Assembly (NCBI GenBank): GCA_015075165.1
Contig: JABTUY010000003.1
Span: 186,001 to 250,000 of the forward strand
Length of the DNA: 64,000 nt
Source of the DNA: Ideonella sp.
Lineage (GTDB): Bacteria > Pseudomonadota > Gammaproteobacteria > Burkholderiales > Burkholderiaceae_C
Direction: 5' to 3'
This document shows, piece by piece, positions 1-10,151 of this stretch. The position numbers and the translations under genes were made by a program. Under the pieces are notes generated by a model. The model worked only from the letters and a program-made list of their open reading frames with translations. It was not told where the DNA came from and made no database searches. Every line of letters starts with the position of its first letter. The first letter of the stretch is position 1.

Positions 1-914
1 ATGACCACCGCCGAGTAGAACTTCTCCCACACCCGCGGCACCGCGAAGAAGATGGTCGGCGCGATCTCGCGCACGTTCTCGGGCACCGTATCGGGGTTCT
101 CGACGAAGTTCAGGATCGAGCCGGCGTAGATCGACGAGAACTCGCCGATCATGCGCTCGGCAATGTGGCACAGCGGCAGGAAACACATGCGCTCGTCGCC
201 CGTCACCTGTGGCAGCACCTTGGCGGCGTGGCGCACCGTCCAGGCCAGCGCGCCGTGCAGGTGCATCGCACCCTTGGGCTTGCCGGTGGTGCCCGAGGTG
301 TAGACCAGGATCGCCAGATCCTCGGGCGCGATCGCGGCCACGCGCTGCGGCAGCGCATCGGGGTGGGCGGCCAGGTGCTCGCGGCCGAGTGTGCGCAGCG
401 CATCGAGGCCGATCACCATCGGATCATCCAGGTCCGACAGGCCCTCCATGTCGAACACCACGATCCGGCGCAGCAGTGGCAGCCGCTCACGCACCTCGAG
501 CGCCTTGTCGAACTGCTCATCGTCCTCGACGAACAGCACGGTGGTGCGAGAGTCTTCGCACAGGTACTGGGTCTGCGGCGCCGCATCGGTCGGGTAGATG
601 CCGTTGCTGACGCCTTGACACGACATCACCGCCAGGTCGGCGAGTACCCATTCGACCACGGTGTTCGACTGGATCGACGCCGTCTGCCCCGGCTCGAAGC
701 CGAGCGCCATCAAGCCATGCGCGATCTCGCGCACGGCCTGTGCGGCGTCGTTCCAGCTCCAGCGGCGCCAGACGCCGAGCTCCTTCTCGCGCAGCCAGGT
801 GGCATCGCCACGCTGCGCCACAGCGGCCCAGAACATCGCCGGCACGCTGTCGCCCGGCAGGTCGGGCCTGCTGTCCGGCGATGGCGAGCGGTCGAAGTCC
901 CAGAGGTTCGGCAT
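1..914 (-). CDS. AMP-dependent acyl-CoA synthetase (long-chain type), 5' part
   Basis: The gene probably activates a fatty or aromatic acid to its CoA thioester through an acyl-adenylate. Only the first ~304 residues are in the window and the frame stays open off the left edge. The protein begins MPNLWDFDRSPSPDSRPDLP. The adenylate-forming P-loop motif YTSGTTGKPKG lies near residue 200, followed by a PLCHIAERMIGE stretch, which is the order seen in long-chain acyl-CoA ligases (FadD15/FACS-like). The ATG at 914 is the first start before the conserved region. The ribosome site ahead of it is weak. The chain-length class cannot be fixed because the C-terminal half is missing. Confidence 0.85.
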   Translation of the reverse strand, partial: MPNLWDFDRSPSPDSRPDLPGDSVPAMFWAAVAQRGDATWLREKELGVWRRWSWNDAAQAVREIAHGLMALGFEPGQTASIQSNTVVEWVLADLAVMSCQGVSNGIYPTDAAPQTQYLCEDSRTTVLFVEDDEQFDKALEVRERLPLLRRIVVFDMEGLSDLDDPMVIGLDALRTLGREHLAAHPDALPQRVAAIAPEDLAILVYTSGTTGKPKGAMHLHGALAWTVRHAAKVLPQVTGDERMCFLPLCHIAERMIGEFSSIYAGSILNFVENPDTVPENVREIAPTIFFAVPRVWEKFYSAVV

Positions 915-1017
915 GGGTCGGCGCGATCCATACTAGCCGCGCCGTCGTCACCGGTTCACCCTCGGAAACGCTGACATCCGGCGGCCCGCCGGTGGTCGGC
1001 CGCGCAGATCGCCGGCC

Positions 1018-1833
1018 TCACCCGGCCGGTGCCGCCGCGTCGGGCCACGCGGCGAGGTATTCGCGCCAGTGCGGTTCGTCGATCGCGGCGAGCACGCCGC
1101 GCACCAGGGCCAGCTCCTGCGCATGCTCGGCCGGTGTCAAGCCGCCGCGCATCAGCTGGTAGCGGCAGTACAGGAGATAGGTGTTCATCACGTCGGTCTC
1201 GCAGTAGCGCCGGATGTCCTCGATGCGCCCGGCGCGCCAGGCGCCGTGCACCGCGGTGCCGTCCATGCCGAGCTTGCCCGGCAGGCCGCACAGCTTGGCC
1301 ATCGCATCGAGCGGCGCATTGGCACGCGGTTGGTACAGCGCCAGCAGATCCATCAGGTCGAGGTGGCGATGGTGGTAGCGCGAGATGTAGTTGTTCCACT
1401 TGAACTCGCGGTCGTCTTCGCCGAAGTCCCAGTACTTGGAGGCCACCACGCCGTGCATCAGGCCGCGGTAGTGCAGCACCGGCAGGTCGAAGCCGCCGCC
1501 GTTCCAGCTCACCAGCTGCGGCACGCGCTTCTCGATCGTGGCGAAGAACTGCTGCACGATGCGGCCCTCTTCCGATGCGGCACCGGGCAGCGAGCGGTCG
1601 ACGAATGAGTGCACGCGCACGCCATCGGCACCGCGGTAGACGCACGAGATCGCCACCACGCGCTGCAGGTGGTGCGGCAGAAAATCGCTGCGGCCGGCCT
1701 CGGCGCGCTCGGCCAGCTCCTGCGCCAGCACCTGTTCGTCGCTGAGCGCGGCGTCGGCGCTGCGCAGCAGTCGCAGCCCCGCTGCATCGGGAACCGTTTC
1801 GATGTCGAACACCAGCACCGGCCACGACGACAT
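1018..1833 (-). CDS. Predicted 3'-5' exonuclease, PolB-like DEDD family
   Basis: A 271-residue protein of the DEDD exonuclease superfamily, closest in layout to the stand-alone 'predicted 3'-5' exonuclease, PolB-like' family (PF10108). The three exonuclease motifs are visible: Exo I FDIETVPD near residue 9, Exo II SWNGGGFDLPVL near residue 113, and Exo III RYCETDVMNTYLL near residue 213. They supply the acidic residues that bind two metal ions. It probably trims DNA 3' ends in the cytoplasm; the actual substrate is not known. It is transcribed alone, with a 103-bp gap to the acyl-CoA synthetase and a repeat-filled gap to rpoS. Confidence 0.85.
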   Translation of the reverse strand: MSSWPVLVFDIETVPDAAGLRLLRSADAALSDEQVLAQELAERAEAGRSDFLPHHLQRVVAISCVYRGADGVRVHSFVDRSLPGAASEEGRIVQQFFATIEKRVPQLVSWNGGGFDLPVLHYRGLMHGVVASKYWDFGEDDREFKWNNYISRYHHRHLDLMDLLALYQPRANAPLDAMAKLCGLPGKLGMDGTAVHGAWRAGRIEDIRRYCETDVMNTYLLYCRYQLMRGGLTPAEHAQELALVRGVLAAIDEPHWREYLAAWPDAAAPAG

Positions 1834-1906
1834 GGGTCAACTCCTCGACTTCTCGATGCCGCTGAGGCGTTACCCGCGACGCATGAACCGACGCCACCGA
1901 GAGCGG

Positions 1907-2067
1907 CCGCGGCTCCGGCTTCGCCGGGCCGCTGGCGAGCCTTGCAGGCCGCATGGTCGCGAGACGCAGCCATTCCTTGGCCCGTCCAGGCCGACGCAGG
2001 TCGGCTTGGAGCCGCGGGCCTCGGCCCCCTCGGAGGGGGAAGCGCCGAAGGCGCAACGGGGGTGGTT
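1907..2067. repeat. Hairpin-rich intergenic repeat between rpoS and the exonuclease gene
   Basis: Between the two minus-strand genes lies a run of short perfect inverted repeats: CCGGC-ttc-GCCGG (1915-1927), GCCGAC-gcag-GTCGGC (1990-2005), CCCCCT-cgg-AGGGGG (2025-2039) and GCGCC-gaa-GGCGC (2042-2054). No credible coding frame crosses it. The 6-bp stem with a GCAG loop uses the same loop, on the other strand, as a hairpin at 18470-18497. I infer a dispersed Burkholderiales-type intergenic repeat. The last two hairpins could also act in termination near the rpoS end. Confidence 0.55.
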
Positions 2068-2071
2068 CACC

Positions 2072-3190
<1,119 letters not shown>

Positions 3191-3211
3191 CGGTCATCTC
3201 GCTGGCGTGAC

Positions 3212-4168
3212 TCAACGCGGCGGCAGCAAGCGCAGCGGATCGATCGGCTTGCCCTGGCGGCGAATCTCGAAATGCAGCTGCACGCGGTCGGAGTCGCTCG
3301 AACCCATCTCGGCGATCTTCTGGCCGCGCCGCACGACCTGATCTTCCTTCACCAGCAGCGCCTGGTTGTGCGCATAGGCGGTGAGGTAGGTGGCGTTGTG
3401 CTTCACGATCACCAGGTTGCCGTAACCGCGCAGACCCGAGCCGGCGTAGACCACGCGGCCGTCGGCCGCGGCGAACACCGGGTCGCCGGCCTTGCCAGTG
3501 ATCGTCAGGCCCTTGTTCTTGCTCTCGTCGAAGCCGCCCACCACCGCACCGTTGGCCGGCCACGCCCAGTTGACGTCGTCGTCCGGGTCGCGCGCACTGG
3601 CGGCCGGCGCGGCCGGCGTGGCCGATGGCAGGGTCGGCAACGCCGCTACCAGCGGCGGTGCACTGGTCGACGGCGGGGCCGCCGCACCAGGCACGGCCGA
3701 CGCAGCAGCCGGCTTCGAATCGAGCGGCCGTGCCTCGACGCGCGCAGCATTGATGCCCTTGGTCGAAGGCGCATTTGGGTCGACGCCCGGTGGCGCCACG
3801 CGCAACACCTGGCCAACCTCGAGCGCGTTGGGGTTGTCGATGTTGTTCCAGCGCGCGATGTCGCGCGCGTTCTGGCCGGTTTCGAGGCCGACGCGAATCA
3901 ACGTGTCGCCGGGCCTCACGGTGTAGTAGCCGGGCTTGCCGGCATTGTCGGCACCGCTCTTCGGCGGCTCGGCCACCGGCATCGACGCAGCAGCGGGGCT
4001 CGGCGTGGCTGCCGCGCCGTTGAGCGCCACCTGCGCAGGCCGCGTGCTCACCGCGCGTTCTTCCACCGGCGCCGGCTGGCGCGTGTTGGCGCAGGCGGCG
4101 ACGAGACCGGCCAACGTGAGGGCCAGCGCAAGACGCGGACGAACGATAAAGCTTCGCATGGTGCGCAT
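3212..4168 (-). CDS. nlpD: NlpD-like lipoprotein: LysM plus degenerate M23/LytM domain
   Basis: A 318-residue envelope lipoprotein. The signal peptide ends in a lipobox (GLVAAC, Cys near residue 26). A LysM peptidoglycan-binding domain follows (YYTVRPGDTLIRVG to GQVLRVAPPG, about residues 81-126), then a long Ala/Pro linker and a C-terminal LytM domain. As in E. coli NlpD, the first metal-binding His/Asp positions of active M23 peptidases are replaced (GGFDESKNKGLTITGKAGD), so it should activate amidase AmiC and not cut peptidoglycan itself. It lies 7 bp after pcm and 21 bp before rpoS. Confidence 0.93.
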   Translation of the reverse strand: MRTMRSFIVRPRLALALTLAGLVAACANTRQPAPVEERAVSTRPAQVALNGAAATPSPAAASMPVAEPPKSGADNAGKPGYYTVRPGDTLIRVGLETGQNARDIARWNNIDNPNALEVGQVLRVAPPGVDPNAPSTKGINAARVEARPLDSKPAAASAVPGAAAPPSTSAPPLVAALPTLPSATPAAPAASARDPDDDVNWAWPANGAVVGGFDESKNKGLTITGKAGDPVFAAADGRVVYAGSGLRGYGNLVIVKHNATYLTAYAHNQALLVKEDQVVRRGQKIAEMGSSDSDRVQLHFEIRRQGKPIDPLRLLPPR

Positions 4169-4175
4169 TGTCAGC

Positions 4176-4979
4176 TCAATCGACGCCGGATTTTAGAGGG
4201 ACGAAATGCACCTCATCGAGATCGACGCGGCGGTAGCCCGCGGTGTCGCGGTCGACCACGGCCAGCACTTGCGCGCCACCGCGGCGCACCGGTGCGATCA
4301 ACCGCCCGCCGATCGCCAGTTGCTCGAGCCATGCCGGTGCCGGCTCGTCGCCGACCGCCGCGGCGATGATGCTGTGGTACGGCGCATTCGGCGCATGGCC
4401 GCGCAGGCCGTCGCCGAATACCAGGCGCACGCGATCGAGCCGCAGCGGCGCGAGCTGCGTGCGCGCCTTGTCGAACAGCGCCCGGATGCGTTCGATCGAG
4501 ATCACCGAGTCGCCCAGCTGCGCGAGCAGCGCGCACTGGTAGCCGCACCCGGTGCCGATTTCCAGCACCTTGCCGAGCCCGCCGCGCGCACGCGCCGCCG
4601 AGCCGGCGAGCAGGACCGCCAGCATGTGCCCGACCACCGACGGCTTCGAAATCGTCTGCTCGTGGCCGATCGGCAGACTGGTGTCTTCGTAGGCCTGCGC
4701 GGCCAGCGCGGTGTCGATGAACTCGTGTCTCGGCACCGCGCGCAGCGCGCGCAGCACCGCCTCGTGCCGCAGCCCCTGTGCCTGCAGCCGCTGCACCATG
4801 CGCTCGCGCACCTGGGCCGAGTCGAGCCCGACGCCACTGGGCGCCAGGCGTACGCGCGCGTCGTGTGCGGCGTCTTGCAGCGGGCGCTGCGGCCGCTGCA
4901 CCTCGCCGCGCCGTGCACTGCCGCTGGCCACGCGCTCCAGCGGCAGCGGAAAGCGCCGGCTGCTGCGCTGCTCGCTCAC
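4176..4979 (-). CDS. pcm: Protein-L-isoaspartate O-methyltransferase
   Basis: Repairs isoaspartyl damage in ageing proteins by SAM-dependent methylation. The 267-aa protein has the SAM-binding motif VLEIGTGCGYQCALLAQLG (near residues 138-156) and the family motif LPIGHEQTISKP upstream of it. The start used is GTG; an Arg-rich extension of ~45 residues precedes the usual family start, so a later start is possible. It lies 34 bp after surE and 7 bp before nlpD, the standard surE-pcm-nlpD arrangement. Confidence 0.92.
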   Translation of the reverse strand: MSEQRSSRRFPLPLERVASGSARRGEVQRPQRPLQDAAHDARVRLAPSGVGLDSAQVRERMVQRLQAQGLRHEAVLRALRAVPRHEFIDTALAAQAYEDTSLPIGHEQTISKPSVVGHMLAVLLAGSAARARGGLGKVLEIGTGCGYQCALLAQLGDSVISIERIRALFDKARTQLAPLRLDRVRLVFGDGLRGHAPNAPYHSIIAAAVGDEPAPAWLEQLAIGGRLIAPVRRGGAQVLAVVDRDTAGYRRVDLDEVHFVPLKSGVD

Positions 4980-5013
4980 GGCGCCGGCCCGCCCACCGCG
5001 ACCTGCCGTCGCC

Positions 5014-5781
5014 TCACCGGCCGCCCGCCAGCACGCCGCGCCAGCCGTCGATCGCGTCGTGATCGGTCAGGTCGACCTGCAACGGCGTGATCGAGATGCG
5101 GCCGTGGGTCACGGCATGAAAATCGGTGCCCTCTCCGGCCTCGCGCGCACCACCGGCCGGGCCGATCCAGTACACGGCTTCACCGCGCGGGTTGACCTCG
5201 CGGATCACCGGCTCGCTGGCGTGGCGGCGGCCCAGCCGCGTGATCACGCGCGGCAGCGCACCCGCGTTGGCGTGGTTGGGCATGTTCACGTTCAGCAGCC
5301 ACGGCGCACCGCCGGCGCGCACCACCGGCAGCAGTTGCTCGACGATGGCGCGCGCCGCTTGCGCCGCACCGTCGACGTGCGCCCAGCCCTTCTCGACCTG
5401 CGAGAACGCGACCGCCGGAATGCCGAACAGGAAGCCCTCCATCGCCGCCGCGACGGTACCCGAGTACAGCGTGTCGTCGCCCATGTTCGCGCCGTTGTTG
5501 ATGCCCGACAGCACCAGGTCGGGCCGCCGCTCGAGCAGCCCGGTGAGCGCCACGTGCACGCAGTCCGACGGGGTGCCGTTGATGACGCGAAAGCCCTGCT
5601 GCGCGGCACCCTGGGCGGTGAACACCTGCAGCGGTCGGTTCAGCGTCAGCGAGTTCGACGTGCCGCTGGCATTGCTCTCGGGCGCCACGACGTCGATCTC
5701 GCCGAGCCCCTGGCAGGCTTGCACCAGCGCCGCGAGGCCGGGGGCGAGGTAACCATCGTCGTTGGCGATCAGGATGCGCAT
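5014..5781 (-). CDS. surE: 5'/3'-nucleotidase SurE
   Basis: Survival protein SurE, a metal-dependent nucleoside monophosphate phosphatase, 255 aa. The N-terminal motif [15 protein letters not shown] carries the two Asp ligands, followed by [10 protein letters not shown] and the Asn in [20 protein letters not shown]. The ATG at 5781 is chosen because it gives the family N-terminus exactly; the frame stays open upstream without conserved sequence. It heads the minus-strand run surE-pcm-nlpD-rpoS and shares a 127-bp divergent region with the quinone oxidoreductase gene. Confidence 0.96.
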   Translation of the reverse strand: MRILIANDDGYLAPGLAALVQACQGLGEIDVVAPESNASGTSNSLTLNRPLQVFTAQGAAQQGFRVINGTPSDCVHVALTGLLERRPDLVLSGINNGANMGDDTLYSGTVAAAMEGFLFGIPAVAFSQVEKGWAHVDGAAQAARAIVEQLLPVVRAGGAPWLLNVNMPNHANAGALPRVITRLGRRHASEPVIREVNPRGEAVYWIGPAGGAREAGEGTDFHAVTHGRISITPLQVDLTDHDAIDGWRGVLAGGR

Positions 5782-5908
5782 GCGAGGGGCGATTGTAGGG
5801 ACGCCGCGCGGCCGACCCTCGCGGCGGCAAGGCGGCCACCGCGGATCGGCACGTGGCCGCCGCGCGCTCCGTATCATCGCCGCGACCGAACCCGAGGAGC
5901 CACCCACC

Positions 5909-6889
5909 ATGCAAGCCTGGCTGTGCGAGCAACCGATCGGCATCGACGCGCTGCAGTGGAAGGAACTGCCGACACCCGCACCCGGCCCGAAGCAGGTGCG
6001 CGTGGCGATCCGCGCCGCGAGCCTGAACTTCCCCGATATCCTGATCGTGCAGGGCAAGTACCAGCTCAGGCCCGAGCCGCCGTTCGTGCCGGGCTCGGAG
6101 TACGCCGGCGTGGTCGACGCGGTCGGCACCGAGGTGCGCGGCTTCACCGTGGGCGACAAGGTGTTCGCCGTCGGTGGCGTGGGCGGCTTCGCGACCCATG
6201 CGCTGGTCGACGCGGCGCGCGTGCTGCCGCTGCCCGCCGGCTTCACCTTCGAGCACGGCGCGGCCTTTGCGCTGACCTACGGCACTTCGTACCATGCACT
6301 GGTCGACCGCGCGGCGCTGCGCGCCGGCGAGACCGTGTTCGTGCTCGGCGCCGCCGGCGGCGTCGGCACCGCGGCGATCCAGATCGCCAAGGCGGTGGGT
6401 GCGCGCGTGATCGCGGGGGCCTCGAGCGCCGCCAAGTGCGAGCTGTGCCGCTCGCTCGGCGCCGACGCCACCATCGAATACAGCCGCGAGCGCTTGCGCG
6501 ACGCGCTGAAGCAGCACACCGACGGCCGCGGGCCCGACGTGGTCTACGACCCGGTGGGCGGCGAGCTCGCCGAGCCGAGCTTCCGTTCGCTGGCCTGGCG
6601 CGGCCGCTACCTGGTGATCGGCTTCGCGCAGGGCACGATCCCGGCGCTGCCGCTGAACCTGCCGCTGCTCAAGGGCACCTCGCTGGTCGGCGTGTTCTGG
6701 GGCGAGTTCGTGCGCCGCGAGCCGCAGGCCAGCGCGCAGCAGTTGCAGGCGCTGGCACAGTGGTACGCGCAGGGCCGGATCCAGCCGGTGATCGACCGCA
6801 CACTGCCGATGCCGCAATTGCGCGAGGCCTTCGCGCGCATGGGCTCGCGCGAGGTGATGGGCAAGATCGTGCTGGTCAACCCGGGCTGA
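5909..6889 (+). CDS. NADPH:quinone oxidoreductase family protein (zinc-free MDR)
   Basis: A 326-residue medium-chain dehydrogenase/reductase. It has an N-terminal GroES-like fold ([14 protein letters not shown] near residue 62) and a Rossmann nucleotide site [20 protein letters not shown] near residue 142. The Cys/His ligands of zinc alcohol dehydrogenases are absent, which fits the QOR/CurA-type quinone reductases. ATG 5909 follows a GAGGAG ribosome site and gives the family N-terminus. It is followed by a strong GC hairpin. Substrate unknown; it may detoxify quinones or enones in the cytoplasm. Confidence 0.88.
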   Translation: MQAWLCEQPIGIDALQWKELPTPAPGPKQVRVAIRAASLNFPDILIVQGKYQLRPEPPFVPGSEYAGVVDAVGTEVRGFTVGDKVFAVGGVGGFATHALVDAARVLPLPAGFTFEHGAAFALTYGTSYHALVDRAALRAGETVFVLGAAGGVGTAAIQIAKAVGARVIAGASSAAKCELCRSLGADATIEYSRERLRDALKQHTDGRGPDVVYDPVGGELAEPSFRSLAWRGRYLVIGFAQGTIPALPLNLPLLKGTSLVGVFWGEFVRREPQASAQQLQALAQWYAQGRIQPVIDRTLPMPQLREAFARMGSREVMGKIVLVNPG

Positions 6890-6896
6890 CCCACCC

Positions 6897-6925
6897 GCGC
6901 GGGGCGCCGGCCCGGCGCCCCGCGC
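6897..6925 (+). terminator. Strong GC hairpin after the quinone oxidoreductase gene
   Basis: An almost perfect inverted repeat (GCGCGGGGCGCCGG, one base, then its complement) begins 8 bp after the stop codon. No T-tract follows, so it may slow or end transcription only with help from other factors. Confidence 0.45.
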
Positions 6926-6999
6926 GGGGCCCGCGGTGACACGCGCGTCTGTTGCAACTGTGCGCTACGATCGGCGCGCCCGCACACGTCGGCAGCAGC

Positions 7000-7740
7000 A
7001 TGACCGTCAAGGTATTGATCGTCGAAGACAACCCGGTGGCGCGAAGCTTTCTGTGCCGTGTCGTGCGCGAGAGCTTCAGCGATGCGCTGTCGATCACCGA
7101 GGCCGGCGACCTCGAGACCGCGCGGCGGCAGATCAATCTGACCGGCGGCGCGCAGGGCCTGCACGGCGTCGATCCGTTCCGGCTGATCCTGGTGGACCTC
7201 GAACTGCCCGACGGCAACGGCATGGAGCTGCTGGCCGAGTTGTCGCAGTACCCGGCGACCAAGATCGTCACCACGCTGTACTCCGACGACGACCACCTGT
7301 TCCCCGCGCTGCAGCGCGGCGCCGACGGCTACCTGTTGAAGGAAGACCGCTTCGAGGTGCTGGTCGAGGAGCTGCAGAAGATCGTGCGCGGTCAGCCGCC
7401 GCTGTCGCCGGCGATCGCGCGGCGGTTGCTGAACCACTTCCGCGACGGCCAGCGCAGCGAGCTGCAGGCCGGCGATTCGGGCTTCAGCCGCCCGATGGAC
7501 CTGGCGCCCGCCAGCCGGCCGGTGCCGATCGAGAAAACCCCCGACCACGAGCGGCTGACGCCGCGCGAAAACGAGGTGCTCACCTACCTGAGCAAGGGCT
7601 TCACGATCAAGGAGATCGCGAACCTGATGGGCATCAAGTGGTTCACCGTCAACGACCACATCAAGTCCATCTACAAGAAGCTCAACGTGTCCAGCCGCGC
7701 CGAGGCTGCGGTGCTGGCCACCAAGCAGGGGCTGGTGTGA
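7000..7740 (+). CDS. NarL/FixJ-family two-component response regulator
   Basis: A 246-residue cytoplasmic DNA-binding regulator. The receiver domain (residues ~1-125) starts KVLIVEDNPVARS and has the phosphoacceptor Asp66 in LILVDLELPDGNG. A linker leads to a LuxR-type helix-turn-helix (LTPRENEVLTYLSKGFTIKE and GIKWFTVNDHIKSIYKKL). ATG 7000 is preferred over an upstream in-frame ATG at 6952 because it begins directly at the receiver fold. Its stop is close to the start of the histidine kinase gene, so the two form a pair. The regulated genes are not evident. Confidence 0.92.
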   Translation: MTVKVLIVEDNPVARSFLCRVVRESFSDALSITEAGDLETARRQINLTGGAQGLHGVDPFRLILVDLELPDGNGMELLAELSQYPATKIVTTLYSDDDHLFPALQRGADGYLLKEDRFEVLVEELQKIVRGQPPLSPAIARRLLNHFRDGQRSELQAGDSGFSRPMDLAPASRPVPIEKTPDHERLTPRENEVLTYLSKGFTIKEIANLMGIKWFTVNDHIKSIYKKLNVSSRAEAAVLATKQGLV

Positions 7741-7764
7741 CGTGCCCGCCGGGCGCGATGCGCG

Positions 7765-7813
7765 GCTGAGTGCCCCCAGGGCCGAGGCAGCCCGGCCCGC
7801 CCCCCGCGGGGGC
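7765..7813. repeat. GC-rich palindromic intergenic sequence at the histidine kinase 5' end
   Basis: The stretch contains CCCCCGCGGGGG (7801-7812, perfect palindrome) next to GGGCCGAGGC, resembling the C-run hairpin and GCCTCGGC sequence at 2018-2039. Its resemblance to intergenic elements argues that the kinase gene starts after it. Confidence 0.4.
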
Positions 7814-7861
7814 TCGAGCAACGTGGCCAAGCCGCATCGACCCGACAGCGGGCAGGCCGCC

Positions 7862-10144
7862 ATGCTGGCCGCCGAGTCGCTCGCCCACCCGGAATCGAGC
7901 AGCGGCTTCGCGCCCACCGGCGTCGACGGCAGTTCGCAGCTGCCCAACCCGCGCGAGCTCGAGAGCCCCGGTGTCGGCGCCGGCCGCTGGCTCGGGTGGC
8001 GCCGGCGTGCGCTGGTGGTGGTGGCGCTGCTGGGTTGCGTCGGCCTGTTCAGCCTGCTGCGGGCGCTGGCCTCGACGCCGACGGTCGACGCGAGCTGGCG
8101 CACGGCAGCGAACGGTCAATTGATCCTCGCCGGCAGTGGCGACCTGGCGCTGCAGCCGCATGTGGGCCACGCGCTGGTCGGTGTGGTCGCCGCCGACGGC
8201 CGCCTGCTACCACCCGAGGTGCTGCAATCGCGCCGCTCGCTGCGCTGGACGGTCGACGATACGGTGCGCGCGCAGCAGATCGACGAAGGCGATGCCCTGG
8301 CGCAGGCGCTCGCACGCGGCCAGGTGCGGCTACGTCTGACCGACAACGCGACCGACATCGACGTCGCCACCGTGCCGCGCAGCTACGCCGGCCTGGGTTC
8401 GACATTCTGGCTGATGACCGCGCTGGCACTGGTGTTCTACCTGATCGGCGCGGTCGTGGTGCTGGTGCGGCCCGACGTCCGCAACCTGCTGTATTGCACG
8501 ATGGCACTGGCGCAGACCACGCATCTGCTGCTGATCGGCCTGGACACACTGACCGCGTTCGGCGTGCCCGCATCGTGGGCGCGGCTGGACCTGCTCACGC
8601 GCGTGGCCTGCGACCTCGTCACCGGCGCCGCCGGCGTGCACGTGCTGAGCCTGTACCCGCGCCGCCTGCCGACGCACAGCCTGATCGCGCTGGGAGCGTG
8701 GGCGGTCGGGCTGGGCTTCATCGCCACCGTGGCGTTCGCCCACGTGCCGGGCCTGTGGTGGTGGACACAAGGCCTGCAGCTCGGCTACTTCGCCGCCGGC
8801 GTCGCCGTGCTGACGTGGTCGTACCGCATGGTGCCGCACCCGATCGCGATCGTGATGCGCCGCCTGGGGCTCACGGTGCTGGCGATCCTGCTGCTGCTCA
8901 CCGCGACGGTGGCCGGTGCCGAGCGCAACGCCGAGGTGCAGCGCTTCGCCGCCGGACCCGGCTCGCTGATCTGGTACGTATTCCAGGCCTCGGCGTTGAT
9001 GCTGGTGCCGTTCCTGTCGCGCTCGCAGCAGGTGATGCGCGAGTTCACGCTGCTGGCCGGCATCAGCGCAGTCGCCACTTCGCTCGACCTGCTGTTCGTC
9101 GCGATGTTCGCGCTCAGCCAGTTTGCCTCGCTGACGCTGGCGCTGTTCATCGCGCTCGGCATGTACGCCGGCGCGCGCCAGTGGGTGATGAACCTGATGA
9201 CGGGCAGCACCGTGCTCACCACCGAGCGCATGTTCGAAAGCCTGTACCGCATCGCGCGCGAGATCGAGACCACCGGCGGCGACGCCACCGAGCACTTCGC
9301 GCGGCTGCTGCGCGAGTTGTTCGAACCGCTGGAGCTCGAGCACTCCACCCAGCAGGCCAGCCGCACGCGCATGGTGGGCGACGGCTCGACGCTGCTGGTG
9401 CCGCTGCCGCGCCTGCCCGCGGTGCCCGAGGAGCACCAGCCGCGCGGCTCGCTGGTGCTGCGCTTCGCCGGCCGCGGCCGGCGCATGTTCACCCGCGAAG
9501 ACGCCCGCCTGACCGACCGCGTGCTCGAGCAGCTGGTGCGCGCGGTGGCGTTCGACCGTGCGGTCGAGCAGGGCCGCAACGAGGAGCGCGCGCGCATCGC
9601 GCAGGACCTGCACGACGACATCGGCGCGCGGCTGCTGACGCTGATGTACAAGGCGCAGACGCCGGAGATGGAAGACTACCTGCGCCACACGCTGCAGGAC
9701 CTGAAGACCCTGACGCGCGGCCTCGCCGCGTCGTCGCACCAGCTCTCGCACGCCAGCGCCGAGTGGAAGGCCGACATCACGCAGCGGCTCGAGGCGGCGC
9801 ACTGCGAGTTGGAGTGGTCGTTCGAGTCCGACCGCGACGTCAACCTCGGCGTCGTGCAGTGGTCGGCGCTGACGCGCATGCTGCGCGAGCTGATCAACAA
9901 CGTGATCGTGCACGCGCAGGCCTCGCGCGTGACGGTGGCGGCCATCCACGAGCGCGGCCGCTTCGTGCTGCGGGTGGGCGACGACGGCGTCGGCCGCGCC
10001 CCGGAGACCTGGGCCCACGGCCTCGGCCTGGGCGGCATCCGCAAGCGCGTGAAGCAGCTCGGCGGCGACGTGCGCTGGCGCGAGAACAGCACGCGCGGCA
10101 TCGTCTGCGAGATCCGCGTGCCCGAGCTGGGCGAGCGCGGCTGA
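7862..10144 (+). CDS. Membrane sensor histidine kinase (HisKA_3/NarX-like)
   Basis: About 760 aa from ATG 7862 (GGGCAGG upstream). A GTG at 7742 would add 40 residues and overlap the regulator, but runs through repeat-like DNA. A first membrane helix (residues ~49-68) is followed by a periplasmic stretch of ~110 residues, then about seven hydrophobic helices (residues ~180-450), a linker, the dimerisation H-box ERARIAQDLHDDIGARLLTL (His near residue 583), and an HATPase domain with N-box LRELINNVIVHA and G-boxes GDDGVGR and GLGLGGIRKR. It phosphorylates the adjacent regulator. The N-terminal layout resembles 7TM sensor kinases; the signal is unknown. Confidence 0.87.
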   Translation: MLAAESLAHPESSSGFAPTGVDGSSQLPNPRELESPGVGAGRWLGWRRRALVVVALLGCVGLFSLLRALASTPTVDASWRTAANGQLILAGSGDLALQPHVGHALVGVVAADGRLLPPEVLQSRRSLRWTVDDTVRAQQIDEGDALAQALARGQVRLRLTDNATDIDVATVPRSYAGLGSTFWLMTALALVFYLIGAVVVLVRPDVRNLLYCTMALAQTTHLLLIGLDTLTAFGVPASWARLDLLTRVACDLVTGAAGVHVLSLYPRRLPTHSLIALGAWAVGLGFIATVAFAHVPGLWWWTQGLQLGYFAAGVAVLTWSYRMVPHPIAIVMRRLGLTVLAILLLLTATVAGAERNAEVQRFAAGPGSLIWYVFQASALMLVPFLSRSQQVMREFTLLAGISAVATSLDLLFVAMFALSQFASLTLALFIALGMYAGARQWVMNLMTGSTVLTTERMFESLYRIAREIETTGGDATEHFARLLRELFEPLELEHSTQQASRTRMVGDGSTLLVPLPRLPAVPEEHQPRGSLVLRFAGRGRRMFTREDARLTDRVLEQLVRAVAFDRAVEQGRNEERARIAQDLHDDIGARLLTLMYKAQTPEMEDYLRHTLQDLKTLTRGLAASSHQLSHASAEWKADITQRLEAAHCELEWSFESDRDVNLGVVQWSALTRMLRELINNVIVHAQASRVTVAAIHERGRFVLRVGDDGVGRAPETWAHGLGLGGIRKRVKQLGGDVRWRENSTRGIVCEIRVPELGERG

Positions 10145-10151
10145 TGCCGGC

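Noticed and set aside
915-1017. Small gene between the acyl-CoA synthetase and exonuclease genes
   Set aside because: 103 bp with no supported start, ribosome site or conserved sequence on either strand.
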